Shown here: in pieces, positions 1 through 9,245 of the stretch
How positions within the stretch are numbered: the stretch's first letter is position 1
How the letters are laid out: the number at the start of each line of letters is the position of its first letter
Origin: Campylobacterota bacterium
GTDB lineage: Bacteria > Campylobacterota > Campylobacteria > Campylobacterales > Sulfurimonadaceae
NCBI GenBank assembly: GCA_013607635.1
Contig: VCAY01000012.1
Span: forward strand, 1 to 36,156
Length of the DNA stretch: 36,156 nt
Direction: 5' to 3'
Notes under the pieces: generated by a model
Seen by the model: only the letters and a program-made list of their open reading frames with translations
Told to the model about the DNA's origin: nothing
The model's database searches: none
Translations under genes and position numbers: made by a program

Positions 1-25
1 TATTTGATACACTATCAATCCTCAT
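1..25 (-). CDS. possible 5' end of an unidentified gene, cut by the window edge
   Basis: On the minus strand an ATG at position 25 opens a frame reading MRIDSVSN and runs off the left edge. A TTAAAT hexamer ending 7 nt upstream could be a -10 box, similar in placement to other promoters in this window. There is no Shine-Dalgarno. Only eight codons are visible, so identity cannot be given and the gene may not be real. Confidence 0.2.
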
Positions 26-82
26 AAACCAAATTTAATACTTCTGCAAATCATAACCAAACCTCTGTCTAAAAAAATATTG

Positions 83-88
83 TACAAT
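83..88 (+). promoter_or_regulatory. -10 box (TACAAT) of the Cys4 small-protein gene
   Basis: TACAAT preceded by TTG lies 9 nt before the ATG at 98. No AGGA-like site lies between, so the transcript would have almost no leader. Confidence 0.4.
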
Positions 89-97
89 ACGCTTTAT

Positions 98-271
98 ATG
101 AAAAGAATTAATTGTAGAAGATGCCGGCACTATTTTGTCACATGGCAAGCAAGCCAACCGCACGGTTGCAAGGCTTATGGTTTTAAATCTGCGCAGATAC
201 CCTCTATGGTAGTTAAGAGTAGTAGCGGTATCGATTGTAGCTACTTTATCGAAAAACCTACGGCCAGATAA
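98..271 (+). CDS. small Cys4 (zinc-ribbon-like) conserved protein
   Basis: A 57-residue protein with four cysteines (C6, C9, C24, C47) and His11/His22, beginning with a CxxC pair and containing a HGCKAYGFKS stretch. The pattern fits a small structural zinc site. Similar short proteins are common in Campylobacterota and are sometimes labelled uracil-DNA-glycosylase-like by context or fusion, but no glycosylase motif is present here, so I assign no enzyme activity. An in-frame TTG at 80 would add six residues, but that codon lies in the promoter region and ATG 98 is preferred. Its 3' end overlaps the end of the convergent YhbP-like gene by 14 bp. There is no Shine-Dalgarno and the -10 box is very close, suggesting a leaderless or near-leaderless message. 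Confidence that it is a gene is good; function is unknown. Confidence 0.7.
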   Translation: MKRINCRRCRHYFVTWQASQPHGCKAYGFKSAQIPSMVVKSSSGIDCSYFIEKPTAR

Positions 272-668
272 GCTTCTTTCCAAATCCAAGACGGTTATCG
301 GTTAGCTTAAAAAAATCAACCTCCATCTTCCAAAGACTCGGCTGCATTGCTAAAGCGTAGGGGAATCGTTTGTAGTAGAGTTTGGCATCGGTTTTATCTG
401 TCTTTTGAAAAATGCCACGAGCCTGCAAGCCTTGGATCTTTCCCACCTCATCAGTCTCAAGCAAAATATTAGCTGCTACATAATTATTTTTGAGTGCATT
501 GATAACATGTAACGACTCTTTATCACTTGCAAAGATAAAACTTTGTTTATCTGCATCATACACATAAAAAACACTACATACACTTACATTATCCAGGTAG
601 CTTGTTGCCAGACTCATCACATGATGCTGGGCAATAAACGCTTCTATCTTTTGTAGTTTATCTGACAT
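258..668 (-). CDS. YhbP/UPF0306-family protein (pyridoxamine-oxidase-like FMN-binding fold)
   Basis: About 136 residues, close to E. coli YhbP (UPF0306) in length and ending in the family-typical block LTDNRLGFGKKLIWP. The N-terminus (AFIAQHHVMSLAT) and the central VFYVYDADKQSFIFASD segment fit the split-barrel PNPOx-like fold. That fold usually binds FMN or a related cofactor, but the physiological substrate of this branch is not established. A GTG at 671 directly precedes ATG 668. AGGA sits 4 nt before the ATG and only 1 nt before the GTG, so ATG is chosen. Seven bases upstream a separate minus-strand frame ends (675), so the gene may be co-transcribed with a small upstream frame. The gene is convergent with the Cys4 gene. 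Confidence 0.8.
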   Translation of the reverse strand: MSDKLQKIEAFIAQHHVMSLATSYLDNVSVCSVFYVYDADKQSFIFASDKESLHVINALKNNYVAANILLETDEVGKIQGLQARGIFQKTDKTDAKLYYKRFPYALAMQPSLWKMEVDFFKLTDNRLGFGKKLIWP

Positions 669-674
669 CACATC

Positions 675-854
675 CTATTTCTTCTCTAAAAACATAGCGT
701 CGATATCATCCTCTTTACTCGCTCCTTTTAATCCCATATCAAGCGTTATATTACCTGTGCCATTGTAGCAGATGCTACACCAAAATTCAAGCGCACAAGC
801 CCAACTTATACCAAAGGCAATTAACTTCCAATTTGATAGATAAAAGAGATGCTG
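675..854 (-). pseudogene. coding-like open frame without a normal start (possible lipoprotein remnant)
   Basis: The 241-bp gap between the YhbP-like gene and dxs holds a 59-codon minus-strand frame. It has a hydrophobic stretch (LIAFGISWACALEFWCSICY) followed by a polar tail (GASKEDDIDAMFLEKK). The look is that of a signal peptide with a lipobox-like Cys and a short mature part. Within it only internal ATGs occur, near the 3' end; an ATT, ATA or ATC would be needed for a full product. The stop codon overlaps the ribosome-binding region of the YhbP-like gene. It may be a decayed gene, one with a rare start, or chance. Nothing else is seen in this gap. Confidence 0.3.
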
Positions 855-912
855 TTAGTTGCACTTCGCTCTATCTTACAACACCAACTCCAATCGATGC
901 AGATAAAAAAAT

Positions 913-2745
913 TTACAATCTCTCCTGTACTTTTTTAGCCAACTGCTGCGGTAGCAGTCCCAAAGACTCTTCAACAAGCTTGGTGTTACCGTGAGTGATG
1001 AAGCTATCTTCATACTCAAAACTTACAAGTTTGATATCGTGAAGATTTTGCTCCTGCAAAAACTCAGTTATCGCACTCGCTACACCACCCATTTTGGCAG
1101 TATCTGAAAAAATAAACCATTTTTTGTGTTTTTTAGCAAGGTGACTTAACATCTCGACATCAAGAGGCTTCACAAAACGAAGATCAAGCAAAGCCACACC
1201 TTGATCTAAGTATTTCGCTGTCTGATAAGCACGCCCTACACCGTTACCATATCCTATAAACAAGGTATCACCCTCACTTGTTTGTAAAAGTTGCGATTTT
1301 GCAAGTTCAAACGGTTGCGATTCAGCCAACCCTTCAGTCTCTATAAAACCACCTCTTGGATAGCGTAGTGAACATGGATGGCGATATGAAGCAGCAAACC
1401 CCATAGCCTGATGCAAACTTTTCTCATCTCTTGGAGCAAAAAGTGTCATGTTTGGGATAGCTCGCAAAAAACTAACATCAAACACTCCCTGATGGGTCTC
1501 CCCATCCTCACCGACAATTCCGGCACGATCAAGGGCAAACACAACAGGCAAGTCCATCAAACAAGTATCGTGAATCACCTGATCGTAAGCGCGTTGTAAA
1601 AAGGTTGAGTAGATCGTGCAAAACGGTTTAAACCCCTCTTTGGCAAGTGCCGCCATTGAGGTAACAGCGTGTTGTTCAGCGATCGCAACGTCCCAAAAAC
1701 GCTCAGGATATTTTTCCATCAATGGAGTAAGTCCCGTACCACTTGGCATCGCAGCTGTGACACCGACAATTTTCTCATCTTTATCCGCGAGTGCCATCAA
1801 TGCTTCGGTATAGATCTGTGTGGCAGATTTAGAAACACTTTTTTTAGCCCCCTCACCGCTATTGATGTCAAAAGGTCCAACTCCATGCCACTTCTCTTCG
1901 TGTCCTTCAGCGATCTCATACCCTTTACCTTTAATAGTCTGCGCATGGATAATCACCGGCTTTTTCATCCCCTTGGCAGTCTCAAAGATATCGATGAGTT
2001 GTGAGAGGTTATGCCCATCCACCGGACCGATATAATCGATCCCCATCTCCTCAAACATTATCCCCGGTGTTACCAGCTTCAAAGACTCTTCCATCCTTTT
2101 GGCGATATATCTTGCTCCCTCACCAAAATTATCTACAAAATTTTCTGTATGCTTTTTAAATCGCTGATAAAACGGACTTGCCATTGCGGAGCTTAACATT
2201 CTACTGACTGCTCCAATCGGTTTGGCGATGCTCATCTCATTATCGTTAAGGATGATCACCATTGGGTATTTCCGCTCACCCAGTTCATTGAGTGCTTCAT
2301 ACACCATGCCTGCCGTCATTGAGCCATCACCGATCATCACAACAGGTATGCGACTCTCCTGCTCCCCTTTCAGTGCTATCGCCTTAGCAGCTCCTACACC
2401 CAAAGAGATAGAGGTAGAGCTGTGCCCAGCCACAAAATAATCATGCTCACTTTCACTCGGTTTTGTATAGCCACTAATACCGCCAAATGTTCGTAAACTC
2501 TCAAATGGATCCCATCTGTCGGTTAAAAGTTTGTGGGCATACGACTGGTGTGAAACATCAAAGATAAACGGATCTTTTGCACTATCAAAAACCTTGTGCA
2601 TCGCCACAATAAGCTCTGTTGCACCAAGTGTCGAGCTTAAATGCCCACCATTTTTGCTGACAACTTTTAAAATCTTTTCTCTTATCTCTTGACAAAGAGT
2701 CTCCAACTCTTTGATAGACTTCTTTTTAATATCCATTTTACTCAC
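913..2745 (-). CDS. dxs: 1-deoxy-D-xylulose-5-phosphate synthase
   Basis: Thiamine-diphosphate enzyme that condenses pyruvate with glyceraldehyde-3-phosphate to DXP, the first step of the MEP isoprenoid pathway and a source of thiamine/pyridoxal precursors; cytoplasmic. The 610-residue length is normal. The TPP motif runs from GDGS (about 139-142) to NDN (about 167-169). GGHLSS near residue 33 carries the conserved His, and the transketolase-like central block DRAGIVGEDGETHQG is intact. The frame opens with GTG 2745, overlapping the fliH stop by 8 bp. An ATG at 2736 is a plausible alternative, giving a product three residues shorter. It is the last gene of the long rplY-to-dxs operon, as in Campylobacter and Helicobacter where dxs follows fliH. 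A T-run directly follows the stop, but no clear stem was found. Confidence 0.96.
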   Translation of the reverse strand: MSKMDIKKKSIKELETLCQEIREKILKVVSKNGGHLSSTLGATELIVAMHKVFDSAKDPFIFDVSHQSYAHKLLTDRWDPFESLRTFGGISGYTKPSESEHDYFVAGHSSTSISLGVGAAKAIALKGEQESRIPVVMIGDGSMTAGMVYEALNELGERKYPMVIILNDNEMSIAKPIGAVSRMLSSAMASPFYQRFKKHTENFVDNFGEGARYIAKRMEESLKLVTPGIMFEEMGIDYIGPVDGHNLSQLIDIFETAKGMKKPVIIHAQTIKGKGYEIAEGHEEKWHGVGPFDINSGEGAKKSVSKSATQIYTEALMALADKDEKIVGVTAAMPSGTGLTPLMEKYPERFWDVAIAEQHAVTSMAALAKEGFKPFCTIYSTFLQRAYDQVIHDTCLMDLPVVFALDRAGIVGEDGETHQGVFDVSFLRAIPNMTLFAPRDEKSLHQAMGFAASYRHPCSLRYPRGGFIETEGLAESQPFELAKSQLLQTSEGDTLFIGYGNGVGRAYQTAKYLDQGVALLDLRFVKPLDVEMLSHLAKKHKKWFIFSDTAKMGGVASAITEFLQEQNLHDIKLVSFEYEDSFITHGNTKLVEESLGLLPQQLAKKVQERL

Positions 2746-3511
2746 TTAAAGCTGCTTTTTTGACTCTCTCAAACCGTTTTTGTATCTGCGCGTCGATATT
2801 GCCGGCATCGCTCATCACAACAACACCACCTTCACTGATAGCACTGTCTGAAAGTATTGTTATATTCTGTAGTTGACCTAATTCTTGTGATATTACACTG
2901 TGATCTTTAGGATTGACTTTTAAAGTGATCTTAGCAGCTCCCTGTAAATCTTTTATAAGCTCTTTAGTAAGAAGTACTGCTATCTCTGAAGAGTTTTGAG
3001 ACACTTCCACTTTGATCACCTCTTTAGCGATATCTAGCGCTGCTGCTACCAACTCCTCTTTTACACTCTCTAATGAGCTTTGAAACTCTGAAGATGCCGC
3101 TTCAAGTTTTTTAACCGTAGCACTGTACTGAGCCAATGAGTTTTCAATAGTACCTGCAAGCTCCTCTTGACTTTGTGCCTTGCCCGTTTCAATACCAAGT
3201 TCATAAGCCTCTTTACGAACCTTTTCAAGCTCCTCTTTGTACTCTTGCTCTTTTTGCTCATATTTCATCTGCAGCTTGATAAAGTTTGAGCTCATCTCAT
3301 CAGTCTTTTTCATTAACGATTCTATGAGAGAATCTTTTGTACCTGAGCTTAATGAACTTGAGTCTATTGTTTCATCGGTTAATTGTGGTTCAACTGCCAC
3401 CGTAACCTCTTGATTTCCAGACTCCTCTTGGGAACCTAGGGCGATCACTTTAAAGTTGTATTTTTGTACATTGTGTTTCTCTATCGAATCACTGTCAATT
3501 ATTTTTGCCAT
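2738..3511 (-). CDS. fliH: flagellar assembly protein FliH
   Basis: Peripheral component of the flagellar type III export apparatus, expected to bind and restrain the FliI ATPase and link it to the C-ring. The 257-residue protein has a poorly conserved N-terminus and a long charged coiled coil at about residues 70-160 (QMKYEQKEQEYKEELEKVRK). A FliH/YscL-type C-terminal domain follows (AALDIAKEVIKVEV near 165-180). The identification rests on this architecture plus position directly after fliG. It starts with ATG four bases after fliG and overlaps dxs by 8 bp, suggesting translational coupling. Confidence 0.85.
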   Translation of the reverse strand: MAKIIDSDSIEKHNVQKYNFKVIALGSQEESGNQEVTVAVEPQLTDETIDSSSLSSGTKDSLIESLMKKTDEMSSNFIKLQMKYEQKEQEYKEELEKVRKEAYELGIETGKAQSQEELAGTIENSLAQYSATVKKLEAASSEFQSSLESVKEELVAAALDIAKEVIKVEVSQNSSEIAVLLTKELIKDLQGAAKITLKVNPKDHSVISQELGQLQNITILSDSAISEGGVVVMSDAGNIDAQIQKRFERVKKAALSE

Positions 3512-3515
3512 GATC

Positions 3516-4544
3516 CTACTCTACCATCTCTTCGGTTGATCCCATCTGAATTGTACCAGCCTCAGCCAACTGATTTACCACTTCAACAATTTTACGCTGT
3601 GCCGCTTCAACATCCTTCATCTTCACTGCACCCATAAACTGCATCTCCTCTAAAAATGCTTCTTGTGCACGGGTACTCATAGCTGAGAGGAACTTCTCTT
3701 TAAGCTCCTCAGGAGCTGATTTGAGTGCAAGCATCAAATCAGGTTTTTCAACAGCTTTAAGCAGTTCTGCAATAGCGCTTTTATCGAGTGTTACAATATC
3801 TTCAAAGGTAAACATCATCTCTTTAATCTGTGTAGCAAGCTCCTCATCAATCTGCTCGATTGATGCAAGTGTAGATTTGGAACTTTTAGCACCCAAACGG
3901 TTAAAGATATCTGCAACTGCCCTTGTACCACCAACTTCCACCTTGTAAGAAGCGAGTGATTCAAGTTTTGACTCAAGTACAGCTGAAACGCGCTTGATAA
4001 TAGATGGTGAAATATCACCGAGTTTTGCCATCCTCATCGCTACTTCACTACGAAGATCATCTGAAAAGTACTGGAGTGTATCTGCTGCTTCTGTAGCATC
4101 CATGTGCGCCAAGATAAGTGCAATCGTTTGTGGATGTTCATTAACAATAAAGTCTGAAAGTTGTTGCGGCTTAATTTTAGAAAGGTAAGCAAAGTTTTGT
4201 GTATTTTGCATCGATTTGCTAAGCTTATCGAGCACCTTTTTCGCCTCTTCAGCTCCGAGAGTTCTATAAAGGAGCTCTCTTGCATACTCCATACCACCGG
4301 AAGTGAGATACTGTCCAGATTGAAAGATCGCATGAAACTCTTCAAGAACAGCTGTTGCCAACGCTTTATCGATCGTTTTATGTGAGGCGATATACTTTGA
4401 TATTTCAGTAATAGATTCAACATCCATATTAGAAAAGATTGCTGAAGTTACATCTTCCCCAAGCTGTAAGAGTAAAATAGCGATCCTCTCTGCCATCCCC
4501 ATTTCGTCAAAAGCTGCTTGTTGTTGTTGTGATAATGTTGCCAT
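3516..4544 (-). CDS. fliG: flagellar motor switch protein FliG
   Basis: C-ring protein that couples torque from the stator to the rotor and sets rotation direction; cytoplasmic face of the basal body. Length (342 aa) is typical. The N-terminal part (AERIAILLLQLGED) docks on FliF. The middle domain contains the family EHPQ motif (NEHPQTIALILAHM near residue 133). The C-terminal torque domain shows FEDIVTLDKSAIAELL and the charged helix region DLMLALKSAPEELKEKFLSAM. ATG start; 9 bp after fliF. An operon with fliF and fliH is standard, but here it lies within a housekeeping operon. Confidence 0.95.
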   Translation of the reverse strand: MATLSQQQQAAFDEMGMAERIAILLLQLGEDVTSAIFSNMDVESITEISKYIASHKTIDKALATAVLEEFHAIFQSGQYLTSGGMEYARELLYRTLGAEEAKKVLDKLSKSMQNTQNFAYLSKIKPQQLSDFIVNEHPQTIALILAHMDATEAADTLQYFSDDLRSEVAMRMAKLGDISPSIIKRVSAVLESKLESLASYKVEVGGTRAVADIFNRLGAKSSKSTLASIEQIDEELATQIKEMMFTFEDIVTLDKSAIAELLKAVEKPDLMLALKSAPEELKEKFLSAMSTRAQEAFLEEMQFMGAVKMKDVEAAQRKIVEVVNQLAEAGTIQMGSTEEMVE

Positions 4545-4553
4545 CTTCTTCCC

Positions 4554-6254
4554 TTACTTTGTTGGAACTTCCGCTTCCTCACTTAAGAGTGCTTGCAAAA
4601 GTGATGCAACATTTTCCGGCTCATCTTCTGCCATAGCACGCACTTTTTCAAGTAGCACTTCATGTTTAAGCTCATCTTCGTCAAGATTAGCACTAATTCC
4701 AAGTTGATCTTCCACTTTTTTACGCATTGTTTGCACTTTCTCAACAAGGTCATCATCCTCATCATCTGTCATATCAAATGACGGTGCTTCAAGCTCCTCC
4801 TCCTCTTTGGAAACCTCCAACATTTTATCTGCGAATGGTACAATAACTTTTTTGTAAAGCATAAACAACAATAACAGAACAAAAAGGTATTTAAACACTT
4901 CGGCAAATGGGGCAAGGTACGTTTGTGCAAAATCCACAACCTCTTTGACTTGTGTTTTGTTTGGATCGGCAGCTTTACGTTCAAACTGCAAATTTTGCAC
5001 GCTGATCTGATCTCCGCGATCTGTATCGATCCCGATAGATCGACTCGCAAGTGAAGTAAGGGCATTGATATCTGCTGCATCAAGCGGTGAGTACACCATC
5101 TCTCCCGTATTCTCACCTGCATCATCAAGTTTATACTTGTACTTTCCATCAACAAGCACCGCTGCGGTGATACGTTTTATACGCGCAAACTGCGACTTGA
5201 CAGTACTGACTATCTTGCCAACCTCATAGTTGGTTGTTCCTGTATTTTTTGAATATTTTTCAGTTGTCTTGTTAGATTTTAGCCCCTCTACCGGACCAAT
5301 GTTGCTTACCGTTCCAGGAACACCACCGACAGCTTGGGGAGTAGAGCCTTCACGCTTCTCTTCACTCACCTGCTCACTTCGCACCACATTTTCAGGATCA
5401 TACTTCTCACTCGTTGAGCTTTTGATCGAAAAGTCATAATCGATACTCACCTGTGCAACCACTTTATCTTTACCACCGACAAATGGCGCGATCACCTCAA
5501 CAATTTTGTTACGAAGCTTTGCTTCCTCTTTGGTTTTGTACCTTTGCTGTACTACAGAGAGCTCACCCATCTGTGCCATCTCATCTTCATCACCTAACGT
5601 AATCCCATCACTGCTGACAATCATCACATTTTTTGGCAAAAGTTTCGGTACTGCGGCAGCGACAAGATTTTTGATACCACGAACCTGCTTATTTGAAAGC
5701 GTGCGATCATCCTCAAGCTCTACCATTACCGAAGCTGTAGGCTCTGACTGTTTGGATACAAAAAGGGTCTCTTTTGGCAACGCAAGCGATACACTTGCAT
5801 TTTTAATTGGTGCCAATACATTGATAGTACGTGAAAGCTCCCCCTCAAGCGCACGAAGATACTTTACATCTTGATCAAACTTTGTCGCTCCAAACTCTTG
5901 CGAATCGAAAAGCTCAAATCCTACAACATTATCTTTTGGAATCCCTAGTGATGCAATCGCTATACGCTCCTTATAAACAACATCGCGAGGTACTTTCACT
6001 ACATTATTTGCATCAAGCTCATAAGGGATCTGATCTTTTTCGAGTTGTTCTACAACTTTGGCAGCATCTTGCGAGCTAAGGGAATCAAAAAGCACAACAT
6101 ACTTGTTCAGCGCCGTATTTTTCGACGTATAGGTTACCAAGAAGATTAAAAAAGCAACAATCCCCACAACAGCAAACGCAATAATCGCTTTTTGTTGTTT
6201 TGTTAATTTTGCATAAACAACTGAAAGTTGCGTAAAAAGTGCTTTAAAATCCAT
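4554..6254 (-). CDS. fliF: flagellar MS-ring protein FliF
   Basis: Forms the MS ring in the inner membrane, the base of the basal body and housing of the export gate. The 566-residue protein has an N-terminal membrane helix (about residues 24-41, AIIAFAVVGIVAFLIFLV). A YscJ/FliF ring-building region and a Ser/Gly/Pro-rich insertion (about 305-330) follow. A second membrane segment lies near residues 455-472 (YLFVLLLLFMLYKKVIVPF), and the acidic cytoplasmic tail is expected to bind FliG. ATG start. It follows hisC by 15 bp on the same strand. No sigma54-type promoter was seen in front of it, so transcription probably reads in from upstream housekeeping genes. Confidence 0.95.
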   Translation of the reverse strand: MDFKALFTQLSVVYAKLTKQQKAIIAFAVVGIVAFLIFLVTYTSKNTALNKYVVLFDSLSSQDAAKVVEQLEKDQIPYELDANNVVKVPRDVVYKERIAIASLGIPKDNVVGFELFDSQEFGATKFDQDVKYLRALEGELSRTINVLAPIKNASVSLALPKETLFVSKQSEPTASVMVELEDDRTLSNKQVRGIKNLVAAAVPKLLPKNVMIVSSDGITLGDEDEMAQMGELSVVQQRYKTKEEAKLRNKIVEVIAPFVGGKDKVVAQVSIDYDFSIKSSTSEKYDPENVVRSEQVSEEKREGSTPQAVGGVPGTVSNIGPVEGLKSNKTTEKYSKNTGTTNYEVGKIVSTVKSQFARIKRITAAVLVDGKYKYKLDDAGENTGEMVYSPLDAADINALTSLASRSIGIDTDRGDQISVQNLQFERKAADPNKTQVKEVVDFAQTYLAPFAEVFKYLFVLLLLFMLYKKVIVPFADKMLEVSKEEEELEAPSFDMTDDEDDDLVEKVQTMRKKVEDQLGISANLDEDELKHEVLLEKVRAMAEDEPENVASLLQALLSEEAEVPTK

Positions 6255-6269
6255 CTAGTTTCTTTGACC

Positions 6270-7364
6270 TTATAAAAATTGTTTTGCTAATGCAAAGAAT
6301 CGATCATTTTGCTCGGGTGTTCCCACTGTTACGCGGATAGCATTGAGTCCATACCCTGCCAAATCTCTTATTATCATCCCTTGTCTTAGAAGATCATCAG
6401 CAAGTTTTGTAGAGTTTTGGTTGTTATTCAGAGATAAAGTAACAAAATTTGTATAACTCTCTATTATATCTATTTTTTGCTCATTTGCAAACTCTTTGTA
6501 GCGATTCATCTGCTCAAAATTCAAAGCGATACTTTTGTTCACAAACTCCTCATCTTCTAGTGCCACACTTGCTGCTTCAAGCGAGAGTGTTGTGATATTA
6601 AACGGTGGGCGTAGTTTATAAAGCTGCTTGATAATCGCTTCATCTGCAAGACCATACCCTACGCGCATACCACCAAGACCGTAAGCTTTTGAAAATGTTC
6701 CGAGATAGATCACATTTTCATACTTTTGCACCAACTCTTTTGGCGCAACAGCTTTAGCCTCATTGGCATATTTTGCGTACTCCATATATGCACCATCAAC
6801 AACCACAAGGGTGTCGCTATCGATCTTGTCTAAAAACTGCTGCATCTTCACAGCATCGATCGCATCACCTGTTGGGTTGTTTGGAGTACACAAAAAGATG
6901 ATCGATGGTTTTTCGCTCTTGTAAAGTTCGTAAAACTCCTCAAGATTATGTTCTAGCGATCTGGTTTTTATGATCTTTGCACCCACATGCTTGGCATAGA
7001 TCTCATACATTGCAAATGTTACGCTGTTGATGAGTATTGCGCTGTTTTCATCTGCTTTGGCATGGATAAGAAACTCGATCACCTGATCGCTTCCGCTACC
7101 GATGATGATATTTTGATGCGTTAGTCCAAATCTTTTAGAGAGACCATCTTTGAGTTTAAGCATCGAGTCATCAGGATAAAGTGCCATATTGGCTACAATA
7201 TCTTTGACAGCCTCTTGCACCTTTGGTGAACATCCAAGCGGATTTTCATTCGATGCGAGCTTGACAATATCTTTTGGATCAATCCCAAACTCCCTTACAA
7301 CAAGCTCTATCGGCTTGCCAGCTTCATAAGTTTTTATACTCTCTAAATGTTTGTTAAATCTCAA
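6270..7364 (-). CDS. hisC: histidinol-phosphate aminotransferase
   Basis: PLP enzyme converting imidazole-acetol phosphate to histidinol phosphate in histidine synthesis; many homologues also transaminate aromatic precursors, which fits its position beside pheA. Length is 364 aa. Visible hallmarks are [10 protein letters not shown] near the N-terminus, NNPTGDAI for the PLP-contacting Asn, and the Schiff-base Lys in [17 protein letters not shown]. The start is TTG 7364, whose four bases TTGA overlap the pheA stop. An AAGGG lies about 6 nt upstream, supporting TTG as the genuine start. Confidence 0.93.
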   Translation of the reverse strand: MRFNKHLESIKTYEAGKPIELVVREFGIDPKDIVKLASNENPLGCSPKVQEAVKDIVANMALYPDDSMLKLKDGLSKRFGLTHQNIIIGSGSDQVIEFLIHAKADENSAILINSVTFAMYEIYAKHVGAKIIKTRSLEHNLEEFYELYKSEKPSIIFLCTPNNPTGDAIDAVKMQQFLDKIDSDTLVVVDGAYMEYAKYANEAKAVAPKELVQKYENVIYLGTFSKAYGLGGMRVGYGLADEAIIKQLYKLRPPFNITTLSLEAASVALEDEEFVNKSIALNFEQMNRYKEFANEQKIDIIESYTNFVTLSLNNNQNSTKLADDLLRQGMIIRDLAGYGLNAIRVTVGTPEQNDRFFALAKQFL

Positions 7365-8446
7365 TTCTCACCCTTTACATAAGATCCCAACCATCTGATC
7401 TCATTTTGATGTTTTTGCACCACTTTTTGGATTCTCGGCTCATCGATATGTCCATAAAAATCGATGTAGAACCAGTACGCAAATCCGCCATCTTTATCTT
7501 TTGCCGGACGCGATTCAATCTTACTGAGATTGATCTGCTGATCATCAAAATCTTGCAAGAAATGCACCAATGCTCCCGCTTTGACTGCATCTTTAAGACG
7601 CACAAGGATCGAGGTTTTATCATCATCACTCATACCGTTTTTAAAATCACTGAGTATGACAAAACGGGTGGTATTCTCCTGCTCATCTTCAATATTTTCA
7701 AAAAGTACCGGAACCCCATAAAGTTTTGCGGCGATATGGGAGCATATCGCTGCTGCATTATCATCTTCTGCAGCCAAGATTGCCGCTTTTGCGGTTGACT
7801 CCACAGGGATAAGCTCAACATCGTTAAAGCCATGCTCACTCAAAAAATCGCGACACTGCCCAAAACCTTTGTCTTTGGAGTAGATCTTGGTGATATCTTC
7901 AAGTTTTTGCGCTTTTGTCGCAAATGTTACATGTATCGGCATATAAAGCTCTGCCACAATCTTCATCGAAGATTGTGCAAGCAGATCAAGTGTTTCACCC
8001 ACAATTCCATCGCGTGAATTTTCTATCGGCACCACACCAAATTTTGCTCGCCCAGCCTCGATCGTTTTAAAAACAGACTCTATCGAGTTAAGGGAAAGAT
8101 ACTCACTCATCGCCCCAAAACGACTCTCTGCCGCTTGGTGGGTAAAGCTTCCCTCCGGTCCAAGGTAGGCAATGCGCTCTGGAAGTTCTAAGTTACGAGC
8201 TACAGCGAAAATCTCCAAAAAAATCGCCTCAATCGCCGCCTTGTTTAAAACACCGCCACTTTTTTTGGATAGTTCACTCAAACGCTCGATAATCGCTTTT
8301 TCTCTCTCAGGTCTGTAGATAGCTCCGCCTGTATCTTTTTTGATCGCACCGACACGCTCTACTACTTCCATCCTTTTATTCAGCAATTCTAACAACTCTG
8401 TATCGATCCTGTCGATCGCTACTCTGCATTGTTCAAGTGTTTTCAT
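7361..8446 (-). CDS. pheA: bifunctional chorismate mutase / prephenate dehydratase (P-protein)
   Basis: Converts chorismate to prephenate and on to phenylpyruvate in phenylalanine synthesis. Three domains can be read in 361 aa. First is an AroQ-type chorismate mutase (residues about 1-85, [19 protein letters not shown]). Second is the prephenate dehydratase (about 92-270, [14 protein letters not shown] and [18 protein letters not shown]). Third is a C-terminal ACT regulatory domain (about 280-350) with the ESRP element, expected to mediate feedback by phenylalanine. ATG start, overlapping the HAD stop by 4 bp and the hisC TTG by 4 bp. The same order occurs in Campylobacter. Confidence 0.95.
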   Translation of the reverse strand: MKTLEQCRVAIDRIDTELLELLNKRMEVVERVGAIKKDTGGAIYRPEREKAIIERLSELSKKSGGVLNKAAIEAIFLEIFAVARNLELPERIAYLGPEGSFTHQAAESRFGAMSEYLSLNSIESVFKTIEAGRAKFGVVPIENSRDGIVGETLDLLAQSSMKIVAELYMPIHVTFATKAQKLEDITKIYSKDKGFGQCRDFLSEHGFNDVELIPVESTAKAAILAAEDDNAAAICSHIAAKLYGVPVLFENIEDEQENTTRFVILSDFKNGMSDDDKTSILVRLKDAVKAGALVHFLQDFDDQQINLSKIESRPAKDKDGGFAYWFYIDFYGHIDEPRIQKVVQKHQNEIRWLGSYVKGEN

Positions 8447-9234
8447 CTTTGTATCCTATCGTGGTGCGTTAAAATATCCTGCATATCTTTGTAGATAAAA
8501 TCTGGTTTAAGATGCTCTTGCAGAAACGGCACAATCTCCTTGGCGCTTTTGTATTTGCCACTTGTGACAAACAGTGTTTGCATCCCAAGCTCTTTGGAAC
8601 CCCCAAGATCCCCCTTGACATCATCGCTGATGATCTCGATCTTTGCAAAACAAGCCTCTTTATCTTGCTGTTGCAATCGCTTGAGCGCTTCATTGTAAAA
8701 CGCCACACTTGGTTTGCCAACCACTTCATACTCACAACTTGTGGCAAACTCCAGCATCTTGAGTATCGCACCAACTCCAGGGTAGCGCTTATTGTTTTTT
8801 GCATAGATTGAGGTCTCATGCATCCCAATAAGCTTTGCACCATTTAAGATAAAATCGATCATCTGTGCATACTCATCGGCACTAAAATCCTCTTTGATAG
8901 CAACAAGCACCGTTTTTGGGTTTTCATAATCAAGTGTGTAACCCATCTTTTGCAAAGTATCTAAAAACTCTTTGGCTCCATAAGCGGCAACACCCTTTTT
9001 AGTAACACGATCTTCTAAAACCATTAAAGGATCAAGATATTTCTCAAACCTGAAATTCAGACCGATTGACTGTAGATACTCATAAAAAACTTTTGAGGCT
9101 TTTTTTGTATTGTTGGTGATGATCATATAGGGGATATTGTGTTTGTTCAAGTGGGTCAAAAACTCGATACTGCCATCGATTGGCATCTTGTCACTATCAC
9201 TAATCAAAGTCCCCTGAACATCGATAAAATACAA
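8443..9234 (-). CDS. HAD-superfamily IIA (NagD-like) protein with altered motif I
   Basis: The 263-residue protein matches the HAD subclass IIA phosphatase fold: motif I at the extreme N-terminus, TNNT (motif II) near residue 40, GKPS (motif III Lys) near 170-175, and SDDVKGDLGGSKELGM (motif IV) near 205. Motif I reads FIDVQGTLI, whereas the family rule is DxDGT. The second Asp, which acts as general acid/base for phosphate-ester hydrolysis, is Gln here. Phosphatase activity may therefore be reduced or the role changed. The start is TTG 9234, with AGGAAG upstream at suitable distance; motif I sits at residue 4, so no longer start is needed. It lies between lysA and pheA as in Campylobacter. 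Substrate unknown. Confidence 0.85.
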   Translation of the reverse strand: MYFIDVQGTLISDSDKMPIDGSIEFLTHLNKHNIPYMIITNNTKKASKVFYEYLQSIGLNFRFEKYLDPLMVLEDRVTKKGVAAYGAKEFLDTLQKMGYTLDYENPKTVLVAIKEDFSADEYAQMIDFILNGAKLIGMHETSIYAKNNKRYPGVGAILKMLEFATSCEYEVVGKPSVAFYNEALKRLQQQDKEACFAKIEIISDDVKGDLGGSKELGMQTLFVTSGKYKSAKEIVPFLQEHLKPDFIYKDMQDILTHHDRIQR

Positions 9235-9245
9235 AATACCACTTC

